Assembly: GCA_030765525.1 (NCBI GenBank) | Contig: JAVCCK010000010.1 | Span: 124,001 to 188,000 of the forward strand | Direction: 5' to 3' | DNA length: 64,000 bases | Source: Candidatus Lernaella stagnicola | Lineage (GTDB): Bacteria > Lernaellota > Lernaellaia > Lernaellales > Lernaellaceae | Shown here: positions 52,701-60,563 of the stretch, piece after piece | How positions within the stretch are numbered: the first letter of the stretch is position 1 | Layout of the letters: the number at the start of each line of letters is the position of its first letter | The notes under the pieces: generated by a model | Told to the model about the DNA's origin: nothing | What the model saw: only the letters and a program-made list of their open reading frames with translations | Databases searched by the model: none | Translations under genes and position numbers: made by a program

Positions 52701-53193
52701 CGGGCGCGAGGCTGGTGTCCCGATTTTCGCTGAGAATATTCTCGAAGCGGGTAATGGCCTTACGCCGGGCGACAGACTTGCGCTGCTCGATTTCGCGAAG
52801 TCGCGCCCGAAATTTTTCGCGGATTTCCGTCACGCCGGCTTGGGCCACCCCGTCGGTGAGTTGCTGTTCGCGACGCTGGAGGATTTTCAATTGCAGCTTC
52901 AAGCTTTTGATACGCCGGCGGATCTGTTGGCGCTTTTCCTGCTCGGACATGCTGATCAGGCCTTCCGCCTCGTCATTCAACTGAGCGATTTGCTGCTCGA
53001 TTTTCTCGATCTGGGCTTGCACTTCCGGCAGGGTGTCGGGAACCGGCACCGTGTCGACCGCGGCCGCATCGGGCGGCGCAGGCTCGTCCGGGTCGTCGTC
53101 CGCCGCGCGGGCCTGCGGCGAAAACACCGCGCCGGCCACGCAGAACACGAGCGCGAACACGGCCAAAGCCATGGGCCATGAACGGAACTTCAT
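49741..53193 (-). CDS. Large periplasmic TPR protein
   Basis: 1150 residues from ATG 53193 (GGGAG upstream; MKFRSWPMALAVFALVFC). The signal peptide is cleaved near ARAAD. A Pro/Asp linker is followed by a coiled-coil region (~55-130, EQIAQLNDEAEG, SMSEQEKRQQIRRRIKSL) and then a very long array of TPR-like repeats to about 1090 (EAYVRMGEIYFDRDQYARAIEQYR, YKLGWSYYKLSDYENAVRYF, AAYNYQILAEFDKSIEAYELF). The C-terminus is Pro/Ala-rich. It could serve as a periplasmic scaffold of the TolQR-driven machine. Three TPR genes in a row, all exported, are characteristic of Glt/Nfs-like clusters. Confidence 0.82.
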   Translation of the reverse strand: MKFRSWPMALAVFALVFCVAGAVFSPQARAADDDPDEPAPPDAAAVDTVPVPDTLPEVQAQIEKIEQQIAQLNDEAEGLISMSEQEKRQQIRRRIKSLKLQLKILQRREQQLTDGVAQAGVTEIREKFRARLREIEQRKSVARRKAITRFENILSENRDTSLAPGILFRLANLYFEEAHQAYLDSWDRYEYEAEQLVSQGATEIVPEEPRHNYTRTVELLDEILRKFPGFEKRGEVMYLMAYCLQEQSDDDRALLVYARIVKENPDSAKVPEAYVRMGEIYFDRDQYARAIEQYRLLLNFPQSKFYDKALYKLGWSYYKLSDYENAVRYFTEVLKFYQSRPVTRRRGKTDDLRGESIDYIAISFTEGEGEDGGRAAVGFMKTVGDEELGRQILLKVGEVYDERTDFEAARRAYDAYLNNFPLAPDVPEVMSKLAQTYEKETRFDDAMEVYDRIAKTLGPGSEWSRVNGARKVESERAAKLVQTSIMARATFHHEKAQNSSGAESQAHYLKAIESYELYLANYPEAKGAYETAFNLGECYMEVERYNDAGTQYQIVIQRKQDKELWTSALFNNAKAYEAQVEKEGGLPNKDALAEPAKITGSASEEPKGVAITPTAMGPSAKSWVEALETHVVNLPESEKSPPMLYKIGEIFYLHGDFATADRYFEQIFGKYPQHEVVQLASYYYTQSAKQTGDFKGLQEKLKVVPAASGITDEQKTLMAAGAQFKIAEQIMKEATATDPPDPAKVREAIAEYEKGVAENPGADNAGVAVYNIAVAQENYLNDLVAANEAYMRLAATYPKNSQSKEGLLRAAYNYQILAEFDKSIEAYELFFRTFADDRKAAGDALFNSATLMEESGDYAAALGRYQQYLSEYASDIDAGEVAFVIARLHEKMGDNASAETAYEDCARRESDAARLTETYYRWGKLLTARGDAAGAENRYLQSVAVYIKARDAGGTDEVDPRFAAESQFHIAEQHYDDYTAIVFTGNIRRDTELLRLKAEAFKRLKIYYEDIVTFGSYEWATAALHMLGMINQDFSDALLNAPVPEDLEPEQQDEYIFKLEEIAFPIKNRALEAFKQNVNKGINERQVNEWIIKSYVQLKKLEPQAEEPKFESVTSAESPAFAVAPIDLSPPKLPTAPAAAEGAGAAGGAK

Positions 53194-53218
53194 CGAATTG
53201 CTCCCGGCCGTTTTCAGA

Positions 53219-55330
53219 CTATTCTCCTCCATCGGCATCGGCGGCTGGCGGGTCGCCCTCGTCGCCTTGCTGCAGGTGCCGAAGTTCCCGCAGTTCCTTT
53301 TCCATCTCGTGCTGGAGTTTCTTGATTTCCCGGGTTGAGCCTAGCGTGGCGCGGTATTCGACATCGACGATGCCCAAATCGGCCTGCTTGGCGTAATCGA
53401 AAACCTGGCGCTCCAAGTCGGCCATTTCCGCTGCGGCGACTTGCGCCAACACACCGCCGGTGCTGGACATCAACCCCGTTACCGAGCGGCTGTAGCCGTC
53501 GATCGGTTGCCGTAGTTGGGCCAACTGGGCGCGATAGTAGCTGAGCCGCTCGCGTTTCTTCTGTTCGATTTTGCCGTCCAGGCCAACGAGTCGGCCCTGC
53601 AAAGCGGCCAATTGCCCTTCGGAATTGGCGACCGCGGCCGTGATCTCGTCGCGCCGTTGCTCGTCTTCGAGCTTCGCGGCGTCGTTGCGCACGGTCATCA
53701 AATCAACCTGCAGCGTCTGAATACCGGCTTGGTATTCGAGATACCGGCGATTGGCTTCCCGCAAGAAGGGGAATTCGATTCCCATTTCCATTTCGCGAAG
53801 CTTCGCTTCAATTTCCTGGATCAACTCACGCATTTTGCGCACGTTGAGCCGCTCGCGGTTGACCATGGTGTATAGCGAGAAAATCTGGCGGACCTGTTTG
53901 TCGGCGGCCAACCAGTAGGCGGCTTCTTCGGGTACGCCTTTAAGGGCGCGACGCGAAAGGGGCGTACCGTCGGTCAGGGCGTCGCTGGCGTCGGCGACGA
54001 CGCGGACGTAGTCGGCGTCGGTGTAGCGCGGCCGGGCGTTGGCGATGCTGGCGTAGTAGTCTTCGTATTTCTTCCGCAGCTTGGTGAACCACTGTTCAGC
54101 CTTCTCGTACTCTTCGGCTTGCGAATAGATGTTGCCGACCAGCAACTCGGCTTCGGGTATCAGCGGACTATTGGGCGCGGCAATCACCAGCTTATTGAAA
54201 CTGGTGACGGCCTCTTCCTGCAATTGCGTGAGGCTGGCGTCGATTTCATCGAAAGTGACGCTCATCTCATCCAAGTCGGTGCGCAAGGCGTCGGTTTGTT
54301 CGGCGACCGCGGCGACCGAATCCGTGTCTTTTTGGAACTCGACGGTTTCCTGGAACTGGGCGTGTTCGAACAACAGGCCTTCGTAGTTGGACCGCTCGTC
54401 CTCGATGGCCTTGAGCAGGTAATCGTTGCGCGTGATAAACACCCAGATCGATTCGTACAGGGCGTCGGGATGGCTTTGGTCGCCCTCATCGACGGCGCGG
54501 TAATTGGCCATCGCCTGCGGGAAGTCGTTCATTTCATAATAGATCCGCGCCAAAGCCAGGTGCGTCAGAGAAAACAGGCGCTCCTTGTTAGCCACGTCTT
54601 CCTTCAATACTTTATTGAGCTTGCGCAGACGATTAACCGCTTCCCGGTAATTGTTCTGTTTCAGGAAGATGACCGCAGCGTAGTATTGCGCGGTGGCGTA
54701 GTAGCTGCCGGTCTCGGGGACTGAATCGAAGATCTCGACCGCCTTGGCAGCCTCGCCGCGCAGATAGTAGGACTTGCCGATGATGTACCGGCCCAGGCTG
54801 CCGTCTTCTTCCGCCGGCAATTGGGAGAGCAGCACGGCGTAATAGCGTTCGGCCTCGCTGTAGTTGCGCCGGGCGACGGCGATTTCGATTTGCCGAATCA
54901 GGCTCATCGCGTAGTAGTCGCCGGGGCCTTTGGCCAGCAGTTTCTGGTAATAGAGTTTGGCTTCGGGTAGATAGCCGCCATGGAAGAGGGATTCGGCGAG
55001 ATAGAACGTCGCCGCATCGGCGCTGGGCAGCGTGGCGGCCAATGGATGGTTGACAATGCTGTAGAAGACTTCGGCGGCACCGCGGTAATCGTGCAATTCG
55101 TAGAAGAACTCGCGGCCTTCCACAAAGCGCCGGCGCAGCATCAGGCGTTCGCGCTCGTCGATTTCGTCGGCGTAGTTGACGACCAGGTCGTCCACGCCGG
55201 CTTTCAACGCAGCGATTTTCGCCTGAGCTTGGGCATAGCGCTGCTCGAGCGGATCATCCTTGGCAAATGCCGGACCCGCCGCCAACATCACGGCGACAAT
55301 GAGCAGAGCGAAGTACCTGAGGCGTAGCAA
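53219..55330 (-). CDS. Periplasmic TPR/coiled-coil protein
   Basis: 703 residues with a signal peptide cleaved near AFAKD. Residues ~25-290 are TPR-like (ATFYLAESLFHGGYLPEAKLYYQKLL, YIIGKSYYLRGEAAKAVEIFD, LALARIYYEMNDFPQAMANYR). Residues ~330-360 and ~470-690 are coiled coil (VDLMTVRNDAAKLEDEQRR, AEMADLERQVFDYAKQAD), and the tail is acidic. It is the second gene of the operon and probably interacts with the neighbouring large TPR protein. Its family in Myxococcus-type Agl/Glt loci is likely an AglT/GltE-like TPR protein, but this is by context. Confidence 0.78.
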   Translation of the reverse strand: MLRLRYFALLIVAVMLAAGPAFAKDDPLEQRYAQAQAKIAALKAGVDDLVVNYADEIDERERLMLRRRFVEGREFFYELHDYRGAAEVFYSIVNHPLAATLPSADAATFYLAESLFHGGYLPEAKLYYQKLLAKGPGDYYAMSLIRQIEIAVARRNYSEAERYYAVLLSQLPAEEDGSLGRYIIGKSYYLRGEAAKAVEIFDSVPETGSYYATAQYYAAVIFLKQNNYREAVNRLRKLNKVLKEDVANKERLFSLTHLALARIYYEMNDFPQAMANYRAVDEGDQSHPDALYESIWVFITRNDYLLKAIEDERSNYEGLLFEHAQFQETVEFQKDTDSVAAVAEQTDALRTDLDEMSVTFDEIDASLTQLQEEAVTSFNKLVIAAPNSPLIPEAELLVGNIYSQAEEYEKAEQWFTKLRKKYEDYYASIANARPRYTDADYVRVVADASDALTDGTPLSRRALKGVPEEAAYWLAADKQVRQIFSLYTMVNRERLNVRKMRELIQEIEAKLREMEMGIEFPFLREANRRYLEYQAGIQTLQVDLMTVRNDAAKLEDEQRRDEITAAVANSEGQLAALQGRLVGLDGKIEQKKRERLSYYRAQLAQLRQPIDGYSRSVTGLMSSTGGVLAQVAAAEMADLERQVFDYAKQADLGIVDVEYRATLGSTREIKKLQHEMEKELRELRHLQQGDEGDPPAADADGGE

Positions 55331-55344
55331 GCCGCGGCCTCCTT

Positions 55345-56052
55345 TTATTCCATTTCGAAGCGGACCTTCAAACGGTCCTTCAGACTGGTGAGAAAGCTGC
55401 CTTCGTCGTAGCTGACAGCGCGAACCGTCACCACATCGCCTTCGTTAACAGTGAATAGGTATCGTGCTTTGACTTTGAACAAGTACTGGTTGAGGTAACT
55501 AAAGATACCGAAGCCGCGGCCGCGGTAGATCATGTCTACGACCAGCAGGTGCTCGCCGGGCAGCAGGCTTCCCTCGTAAACGGGGAACGACTCCAGCTTT
55601 TCCAGGTCGTTCTCCGGCGTATTGACTCCTGAATACACCTCGAAGCCATCCAAGGTGTAGGACAGCGATTCCAATTTGAACGTGCCGCCCACTTCGTGCT
55701 GGTGAATGATCGACATGCTGATGATCGAGACCGAGCCGAGCATGAGCTGCTCGCGCAACTGCATGAGCCGCGACTTGCTTTTCATGATGCGCTCGCGCAA
55801 GTCGACCAACTGCTCTTCGAACTGGGCCATCTGTTCGGGGCTCAAGCGCTCGACCTGCACGTCGGTTTCCGGTTCCGGCACGGGAGCCGGTTCCGGCGTC
55901 GGCGTGGCGTCATCGGCGGGCGGCGGATCCGTAGCGGGGTCGTCGCCTTGCGCATAGCTGAAACCGGCCGACAGGATCAGCACCAGCGCGCAGGCCAGTC
56001 CAATCCAAAAATGCGGGAACGCTTTCCTGTTCGTGTTTGCTTGCATGGTCAT
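55345..56052 (-). CDS. Exported protein with Pro-rich linker, coiled coil and beta domain; first gene of the 31-kb operon
   Basis: 235 residues from ATG 56052 (AAGGAAGAGG upstream; ATG 56046 is also possible). The signal peptide ends near FSYAQ, followed by a Pro/Asp/Thr-rich spacer (~37-62), a coiled coil (MAQFEEQLVDLRERIMKSKS) and a C-terminal beta-rich domain (SYTLDGFEVYSG, LLPGEHLLVVDMIYRG, RYLFTVNEGDVVTVRAVSYD). Proteins of this layout in deltaproteobacteria are often misannotated as dihydrolipoamide acetyltransferase because of the Pro-rich linker. It is the promoter-proximal gene and presumably part of the periplasmic machine. Confidence 0.75.
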   Translation of the reverse strand: MTMQANTNRKAFPHFWIGLACALVLILSAGFSYAQGDDPATDPPPADDATPTPEPAPVPEPETDVQVERLSPEQMAQFEEQLVDLRERIMKSKSRLMQLREQLMLGSVSIISMSIIHQHEVGGTFKLESLSYTLDGFEVYSGVNTPENDLEKLESFPVYEGSLLPGEHLLVVDMIYRGRGFGIFSYLNQYLFKVKARYLFTVNEGDVVTVRAVSYDEGSFLTSLKDRLKVRFEME

Positions 56053-56214
56053 GCAAACCTCTTCCTTGCCTTGCGCGACGCCGCTTCCGTTTCGTGCACA
56101 ACCCGAGGTGCGGCGTCATCCCGTTTCAATGCTTACAACGCGATCCCCTTTACACGGTTACTATGTGGCCTAGTTATGTCCACGCCTCACCACCGGAATC
56201 GCACTGCCCCTACG

Positions 56215-56324
56215 CTGTCGGGGCTCGACCAAAAAACACAAGTACAATAACTCCGACATACAAATCCCCCACTAGGATTCGTATGCCGGACCCTCACATC
56301 TTTCAGCCGTTTTCGCCCCGACAG
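56215..56324 (-). other. Long-range 9-bp inverted repeat enclosing the leader stem-loop
   Basis: CTGTCGGGG at 56215-56223 is the exact reverse complement of CCCCGACAG at 56316-56324. In RNA the two arms would close a ~92-nt domain that contains the stem-loop at 56257-56285, giving a multi-part leader structure. Chance occurrence cannot be excluded. Confidence 0.35.
56257..56285 (-). other. 11-bp stem-loop in the operon leader
   Basis: On the minus strand CATACGAATCC pairs with GGATTTGTATG (one G-T wobble) around a short 7-nt loop. It lies inside the inferred transcript leader. No T-run follows directly, so it is not an obvious terminator. It may be part of a structured 5' UTR. Confidence 0.4.
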
Positions 56325-56402
56325 GGATAGTATCTACCCCGAAACCTCTTGCCTTCGCACTTTTTCACCCGCTGGTGTCTCCCCCATCAGCGGACATTAC
56401 GC

Positions 56403-56431
56403 ATTGTGGCGAAGCATTTTTCACGTGTCAA
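56403..56431 (-). promoter_or_regulatory. Putative sigma70-type promoter for the minus-strand operon
   Basis: Minus strand: a perfect -35 TTGACA (56431-56426), 17-bp spacer, and -10 CACAAT (56408-56403; 4 of 6 consensus bases, keeping A2 and the final AAT). The predicted transcript would start near 56396, leaving a leader of ~340 nt before ATG 56052. Confidence 0.45.
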
Positions 56432-56528
56432 GCATTTCTCCAATTATTAATTGCACTTGCGACGAAGCGGCGCCAATCGCTTCTGTTTCGCAACAAGCCG
56501 AGGCCGCGCTGAAACCCCACTAATCTCC

Positions 56529-56557
56529 TTGCGTGTAGTCGGTGATGGGCGTATTAT
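56529..56557 (+). promoter_or_regulatory. Putative sigma70-type promoter for the C25 protease gene
   Basis: TTGCGT (56529-56534), a 17-bp spacer and TATTAT (56552-56557) lie ~85 bases before ATG 56643. Spacing and hexamers fit the vegetative consensus reasonably well. Confidence 0.5.
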
Positions 56558-56642
56558 GCTCCGGTTTTTTGGTGCAAAATGGGAAAAGTGGTCGGCTCGG
56601 CAAAAATTGGATCCGGTTCGAAGCTGAAAGGATGAATCGCAG

Positions 56643-59600
56643 ATGAAACACCCCACATATCTGGTCTTGGGTTGCGCCCTGGCGCTCTTGCTTGTAGCGC
56701 CGGTCGGCGCCGCACAAATTGACCTCGGCGGCTCAGCACCCCTACAGCTTAACGTGATCGAAGCCGACGCCGCGCACGTGACATTGTCGGTGGAACTCGG
56801 TTCTCTGCAATTGGAGCCGATGAAAAACAACGACGGCGAACGCTTTCTCCGTTTAAGCCTGCCGGATGCCGGCGTCCTGCCGCAAATCGGCGCCCCCGAA
56901 CTGCCGGTGATCACCCGCTTCGTGCGCGTGCCCGCACAGGGCGGCGTTAGCCTGCGCATGCTTTCCACTTCCTACCGCACGATTGACCTGAACGATTTCG
57001 GCGGCTATCCGCTGTGGCCGACCCAGGCGCCCATCGACAAGATGCCCGGCGCCAGGGAAAACGCGCCTTTCCAGATGGACGCGGCCGCCTACGCGGCGGA
57101 TCGCTTCGTTGCGCCGCCGACTGAACTGGGCGACGCGGGCGTGTTTCGCGGCATGCGCTTCGTACCGGTGCGTATCGCCCCGGTGCAGTACAACGCGGTC
57201 GCCAACACTTTGAAAGTCGCCGAGCGCCTCGTGCTGCGGGTGCAGTTCGAAGTTTCGGCCGCCGCCGCCGGCACCATGACCGATCCCGCCTACGCGCAGC
57301 CGCACTTCGACGCGCTGGCCGGCGGTCTTTTCCTTAATCATGAGGCGATGAAACAAGCCGCGGTCGCTGAAGACGTGCCGGAAATTCCGGTGCCCGGCGG
57401 GTATTTGATGATCACCGCCCCGGCCTTCGTGGACAACGCCGACCTGCTCGATCTGGCGGCGTGGAAAGCCCAGAAGGGCTACGATGTCACGATCGTCTCC
57501 ACCAACGATACCGGCACGACGACCACCGACATCGCCGACTACATTGCCGACGCTTACAACACGTGGGAAATCCCGCCGGCGTTCGTGCTGCTGGTGGGCG
57601 ACACCGATACCATTCCTTACTTCACGGTCGTCGAAGTCACCGACTTGTACTACGTGACTGTCGAAGGCGACGATTACTTCCCGGAAATGTTCGTGGCCCG
57701 TTTCCCGGCCCGCGAGGCGACCCATCTGGCCAACATGGTAAACAAGACCCTGGCCTACGAATGGGCCGACTGGCCGACCAATCAGGATTTCCTGGATGCC
57801 ACCTTCATGGCCTCGCAGGATAACCACAACATCTCCGAAGGTACGCACAACTACTGGATCGGCACCTATCTCGACGGTCTGGGCTTCACGACGCAGCGGC
57901 GCTGGAATTACAGCGGCGCGACCACGCAGGAAGTAATCAACGACATCAACGCCGAGTTGAACTACCTGATCTACTCCGGCCACGGTTACGAAACCGGTTG
58001 GGCCGACGGTCCGCCCATGGACGACGGAAACGTGAAAAATGATCTGACCAACACGGTCTACCCGTACGTGGCCAGCCACGCGTGCCTGACCAGTTCGTAT
58101 CATCTCGAAGAGTGTTTCGCCGAAACCTGGGTGCGCGATGATCATGGCGCCGTGATGTTCTGGGGCGCGTCCACCTACACTCAATGGGACGAAGACGACA
58201 TTCTCGAACGCAGCTACTCCGACGGTATTCACGGCACGGAGCTGCCACACAACTTCACTACCTTCGGCGAGTTCACGGTGTACGGCCTGACCAAAGTTTA
58301 CGAGCACTACAGCGGCGGCGGACTGTCGCAGGAGTATTTCGAAAAATACAACATCATGGGCGACGCCTCCGTCGACCTATGGACCGGCGTCCCGGCCGAC
58401 TTGTCGGTGGTGCACGCGGGCGTGTTGTTCTTCGGTTCCTCCAATTACATGGCCACCATCTCCAGCGACAAAGGGCCGGAAGAAGGCGCCCTGGTCTCTT
58501 TGAGTAAAGACAGCGCGTTCTTCGCCGCCGGTCGCACGGACGGCTCTGGGCAAGTAACGCTCGCTTTCGACGCGGTTGATCAGCCCGGCGACTACCTGCT
58601 GACGGTCACCGGCCACGACTTGCGCCCCTACCAAGAAGAAGTGCTGGTCACCACCGCCAGTTCGGATGGCGTCTTGACCTGCGGTCCCGACTTGGTCGGC
58701 GACGGCTATACGATCAACATCACCGTGGCCGACGCCGACTTGAGCGGTGGCGGCACGATGACCGTGAACGTATCGAGCGAATCGGAACCGGGTGGCGAAA
58801 CCGTGACCCTCAGCGAAGTCGCTCCGGATACCGGCGCTTTCTCCGGGTCCATCGTAACGGCGAAAGTGTCCGCCAAAGCCGACGGCCTCGTCCAGATCGC
58901 CGCGGGCAACACGGTCTCGGTGCTTTATCACGATGCCGACAACGGCTCGGGCCCGGAAGACAAGTACAATTACATCGACGTCGACCTCAGCCCGCCCTCG
59001 TTCGCCGGCGTGCAGGACGCCGAGGGCTTAGATCGCACGGTGGTGTTGTCGTGGAATGCGGCGACCGAACCGCACGGCCCGGTTACCTACCAGATTTATC
59101 GGTCCGAAACCGGTACGTTCAATTACACGACGCCCGCAGCGCAAACGACGGATCTCGAATACACCGACACCGACCTGACCAACAATCAGGAGTACTACTA
59201 CGTGGTGCGCGCCACCGATGGCCTGGACAATCAGGACGCCAACACGGTGCAGGTTACCGGCCTGCCGGTCGGCCCCAACCGCATCTTCTTTGAAGATTGG
59301 GAATCCGACGCCGTGGCCGATTGGGAGATCATCGACGGCGGCGGCAGCGGCGACACGTGGACCACCACCAACCCCGGCGGCCGCAGTTCGAGTGTATTGA
59401 CCGGCGTGTTCATGGTCGCCGATTCCGACGAAACATCGTGGCCGCATCCGGCGATGGAAGAGCAGTTGATCAGCCCGAGCTTCTCGACGGCGGGATACAA
59501 CGATGTGTTCCTGCGCTTCGCTAACTTCCTCGAGCACATGGGCGAGCAATTTTGCAAAGTCGAGATCAGCATCGACGGCGGCGACTGGCAGTTAGTCGCC

Positions 59601-60062
59601 AATTACCTGGGCGACACCGAGGAAATCTCGGAAGTCGACCTCAGCACGTGGGCCGACGATCAAGACGACGTACGCCTTAACTTCCACTACCACGGCGAGT
59701 ACGACTGGTGGTGGGCCATCGACGATATCGAAGTCCTGGGCTACGGCGGCGGCGCCGTCGACGATGACGATGATAACGACGACAACGACGATAACGACGA
59801 CAACGACGACAACGACGATAACGATGACAACGACGACAACGATGACGACGACACCACGGGTGACGACGACACGACCGGTGATGACGACACGACCGGCGAT
59901 GACGACACCACCGGCGATGATGACACGACCGGCGACGACGATGACGATAATGATGACAATGACGATGACAACGACGACGACAACAATGATGATGATGACA
60001 CCGCCGGCGACGATGACGACGATGACAACGATGACGACAACGACAGCGGCGGGTGTAGCTGA
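56643..60062 (+). CDS. Gingipain-type cysteine protease (peptidase C25) with Asp-rich C-terminal tract
   Basis: 1139 residues. Signal peptide (cleaved near VGAAQ), a C25-type propeptide (~25-235; GAPELPVITRFVRVP), then the caspase-like catalytic domain (~245-590) with His447 (YSGHGYETG) and nucleophile Cys481 (SHACLTSS). Ig-like (~595-690), further beta and fibronectin-III-like (~795-890; VVLSWNAATEPHGPVTYQIY) domains follow, then a MAM/anchor-type lectin fold (~893-1035; FFEDWESDAVADWEIIDGG). The last ~100 residues are Asp/Asn runs with TTG spacers, ending SGGCS. It is a secreted, probably surface-bound protease. It has its own promoter and terminator. Confidence 0.92.
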   Translation: MKHPTYLVLGCALALLLVAPVGAAQIDLGGSAPLQLNVIEADAAHVTLSVELGSLQLEPMKNNDGERFLRLSLPDAGVLPQIGAPELPVITRFVRVPAQGGVSLRMLSTSYRTIDLNDFGGYPLWPTQAPIDKMPGARENAPFQMDAAAYAADRFVAPPTELGDAGVFRGMRFVPVRIAPVQYNAVANTLKVAERLVLRVQFEVSAAAAGTMTDPAYAQPHFDALAGGLFLNHEAMKQAAVAEDVPEIPVPGGYLMITAPAFVDNADLLDLAAWKAQKGYDVTIVSTNDTGTTTTDIADYIADAYNTWEIPPAFVLLVGDTDTIPYFTVVEVTDLYYVTVEGDDYFPEMFVARFPAREATHLANMVNKTLAYEWADWPTNQDFLDATFMASQDNHNISEGTHNYWIGTYLDGLGFTTQRRWNYSGATTQEVINDINAELNYLIYSGHGYETGWADGPPMDDGNVKNDLTNTVYPYVASHACLTSSYHLEECFAETWVRDDHGAVMFWGASTYTQWDEDDILERSYSDGIHGTELPHNFTTFGEFTVYGLTKVYEHYSGGGLSQEYFEKYNIMGDASVDLWTGVPADLSVVHAGVLFFGSSNYMATISSDKGPEEGALVSLSKDSAFFAAGRTDGSGQVTLAFDAVDQPGDYLLTVTGHDLRPYQEEVLVTTASSDGVLTCGPDLVGDGYTINITVADADLSGGGTMTVNVSSESEPGGETVTLSEVAPDTGAFSGSIVTAKVSAKADGLVQIAAGNTVSVLYHDADNGSGPEDKYNYIDVDLSPPSFAGVQDAEGLDRTVVLSWNAATEPHGPVTYQIYRSETGTFNYTTPAAQTTDLEYTDTDLTNNQEYYYVVRATDGLDNQDANTVQVTGLPVGPNRIFFEDWESDAVADWEIIDGGGSGDTWTTTNPGGRSSSVLTGVFMVADSDETSWPHPAMEEQLISPSFSTAGYNDVFLRFANFLEHMGEQFCKVEISIDGGDWQLVANYLGDTEEISEVDLSTWADDQDDVRLNFHYHGEYDWWWAIDDIEVLGYGGGAVDDDDDNDDNDDNDDNDDNDDNDDNDDNDDDDTTGDDDTTGDDDTTGDDDTTGDDDTTGDDDDDNDDNDDDNDDDNNDDDDTAGDDDDDDNDDDNDSGGCS
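59758..60050 (+). repeat. Asp-codon repeat tract (protease C-terminus)
   Basis: A near-continuous GAC/GAT/AAC repeat codes for runs such as DDDDDNDDNDD followed by five DDDTTG-type units and more Asp/Asn. The mixed synonymous codons argue for selection on the acidic peptide rather than simple slippage. It ends just before the GGCS terminus. Confidence 0.88.
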
Positions 60063-60089
60063 ACCACTGTTTAGCGATTAAACACGAAA

Positions 60090-60118
60090 GGAGAGGGCAA
60101 CCCGCCCTCTCCTTTTTT
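60090..60118 (+). terminator. Rho-independent terminator after the C25 protease
   Basis: A perfect 9-bp stem (GGAGAGGGC with GCCCTCTCC, 60090-60098 and 60104-60112) with a 5-base loop is followed by six T (60113-60118). It lies 28 bases after the protease stop and serves the plus strand; the minus strand has only a short T stretch, so any bidirectional use would be weak. Confidence 0.9.
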
Positions 60119-60149
60119 CACTTAAATACGTCGGTGTCGGAGTGCGAAA

Positions 60150-60440
60150 CTAACGCGTCTGCCGCTTCAGATCGTGAATCCGCTTCTGCAGAACTTTCGC
60201 CTGCTTCTCGTCGCCTGCGGTGTGCGCCTCGGCTTTCTTCGCCTGCAGCTCCTTGACCTTCTTCTTGATTGCCGACACGTCGCGCTTTTTCTTCTTCTCA
60301 ATCGGAATATTGAAATGCTCGAAAAGCACGGCAAGCAACTCGTCCTTGCTCATGGCGTGAACGCCGGCGAGGCCTTCGATCTTCAGGGCTTCCTCACGCA
60401 GCTTCGGCACGGTCATCTTAATCAGGGTTTTCTTGTCCAT
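60150..60440 (-). CDS. Rho_N-domain (SAP-like) small basic protein
   Basis: 96 residues from ATG 60440 (AAGGAG 5-6 bases upstream); the frame continues to 60458. Residues ~3-45 resemble the Rho termination factor N-terminal helical domain (KTLIKMTVPKLREEALKIEG, MSKDELLAVLFEHFNI), a nucleic-acid-associated fold. The remainder is Lys-rich and helical with coiled-coil character (KKKRDVSAIKKKVKELQAKK). It is monocistronic and convergent with the protease. It is likely a small DNA- or RNA-binding protein; the target is unknown. Confidence 0.8.
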   Translation of the reverse strand: MDKKTLIKMTVPKLREEALKIEGLAGVHAMSKDELLAVLFEHFNIPIEKKKKRDVSAIKKKVKELQAKKAEAHTAGDEKQAKVLQKRIHDLKRQTR

Positions 60441-60563
60441 AACGACTCCTTGACCCATTACAGTCTTCTAAAAAGGGCCGCAAATATAAAGGCCCGTTCC
60501 GCTCCTTGTCAACCCGCTACGCAACGCGCATGTTAAGCGTGCCCGGAACACAAAGGGGGTTTT

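Larger units (their letters stand above)
56053..56642. promoter_or_regulatory. Divergent intergenic control region (590 bp, no gene)
   Basis: No credible ORF lies here. The region separates the 31-kb minus-strand operon from the plus-strand C25 protease gene and is less GC-rich than its surroundings. It holds a sigma70-like promoter in each direction and a leader of about 340 nt in front of the minus-strand operon with at least two possible stem structures. These are listed separately. Confidence 0.7.

Noticed and set aside
50527-53181. An 884-codon open frame on the plus strand opposite the large TPR gene
   Set aside because: It is an antisense shadow of GC-rich codon usage. The minus-strand frame has a signal peptide, TPR repeats and a ribosome site; the plus-strand product has no recognisable domain.
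56100-56400. c-di-GMP-I (GEMM) riboswitch in the operon leader
   Set aside because: I looked for the conserved GCAAA-type core and tetraloop receptor on the minus strand and did not find a convincing match; only generic stem-loops are supported.
59741-60067. Ser-rich minus-strand frame and possible CRISPR-like or tandem repeat
   Set aside because: The periodicity is Asp codons of the protease tail; there are no spacers of constant length or conserved repeats, and the Ser-rich product is the antisense reading.
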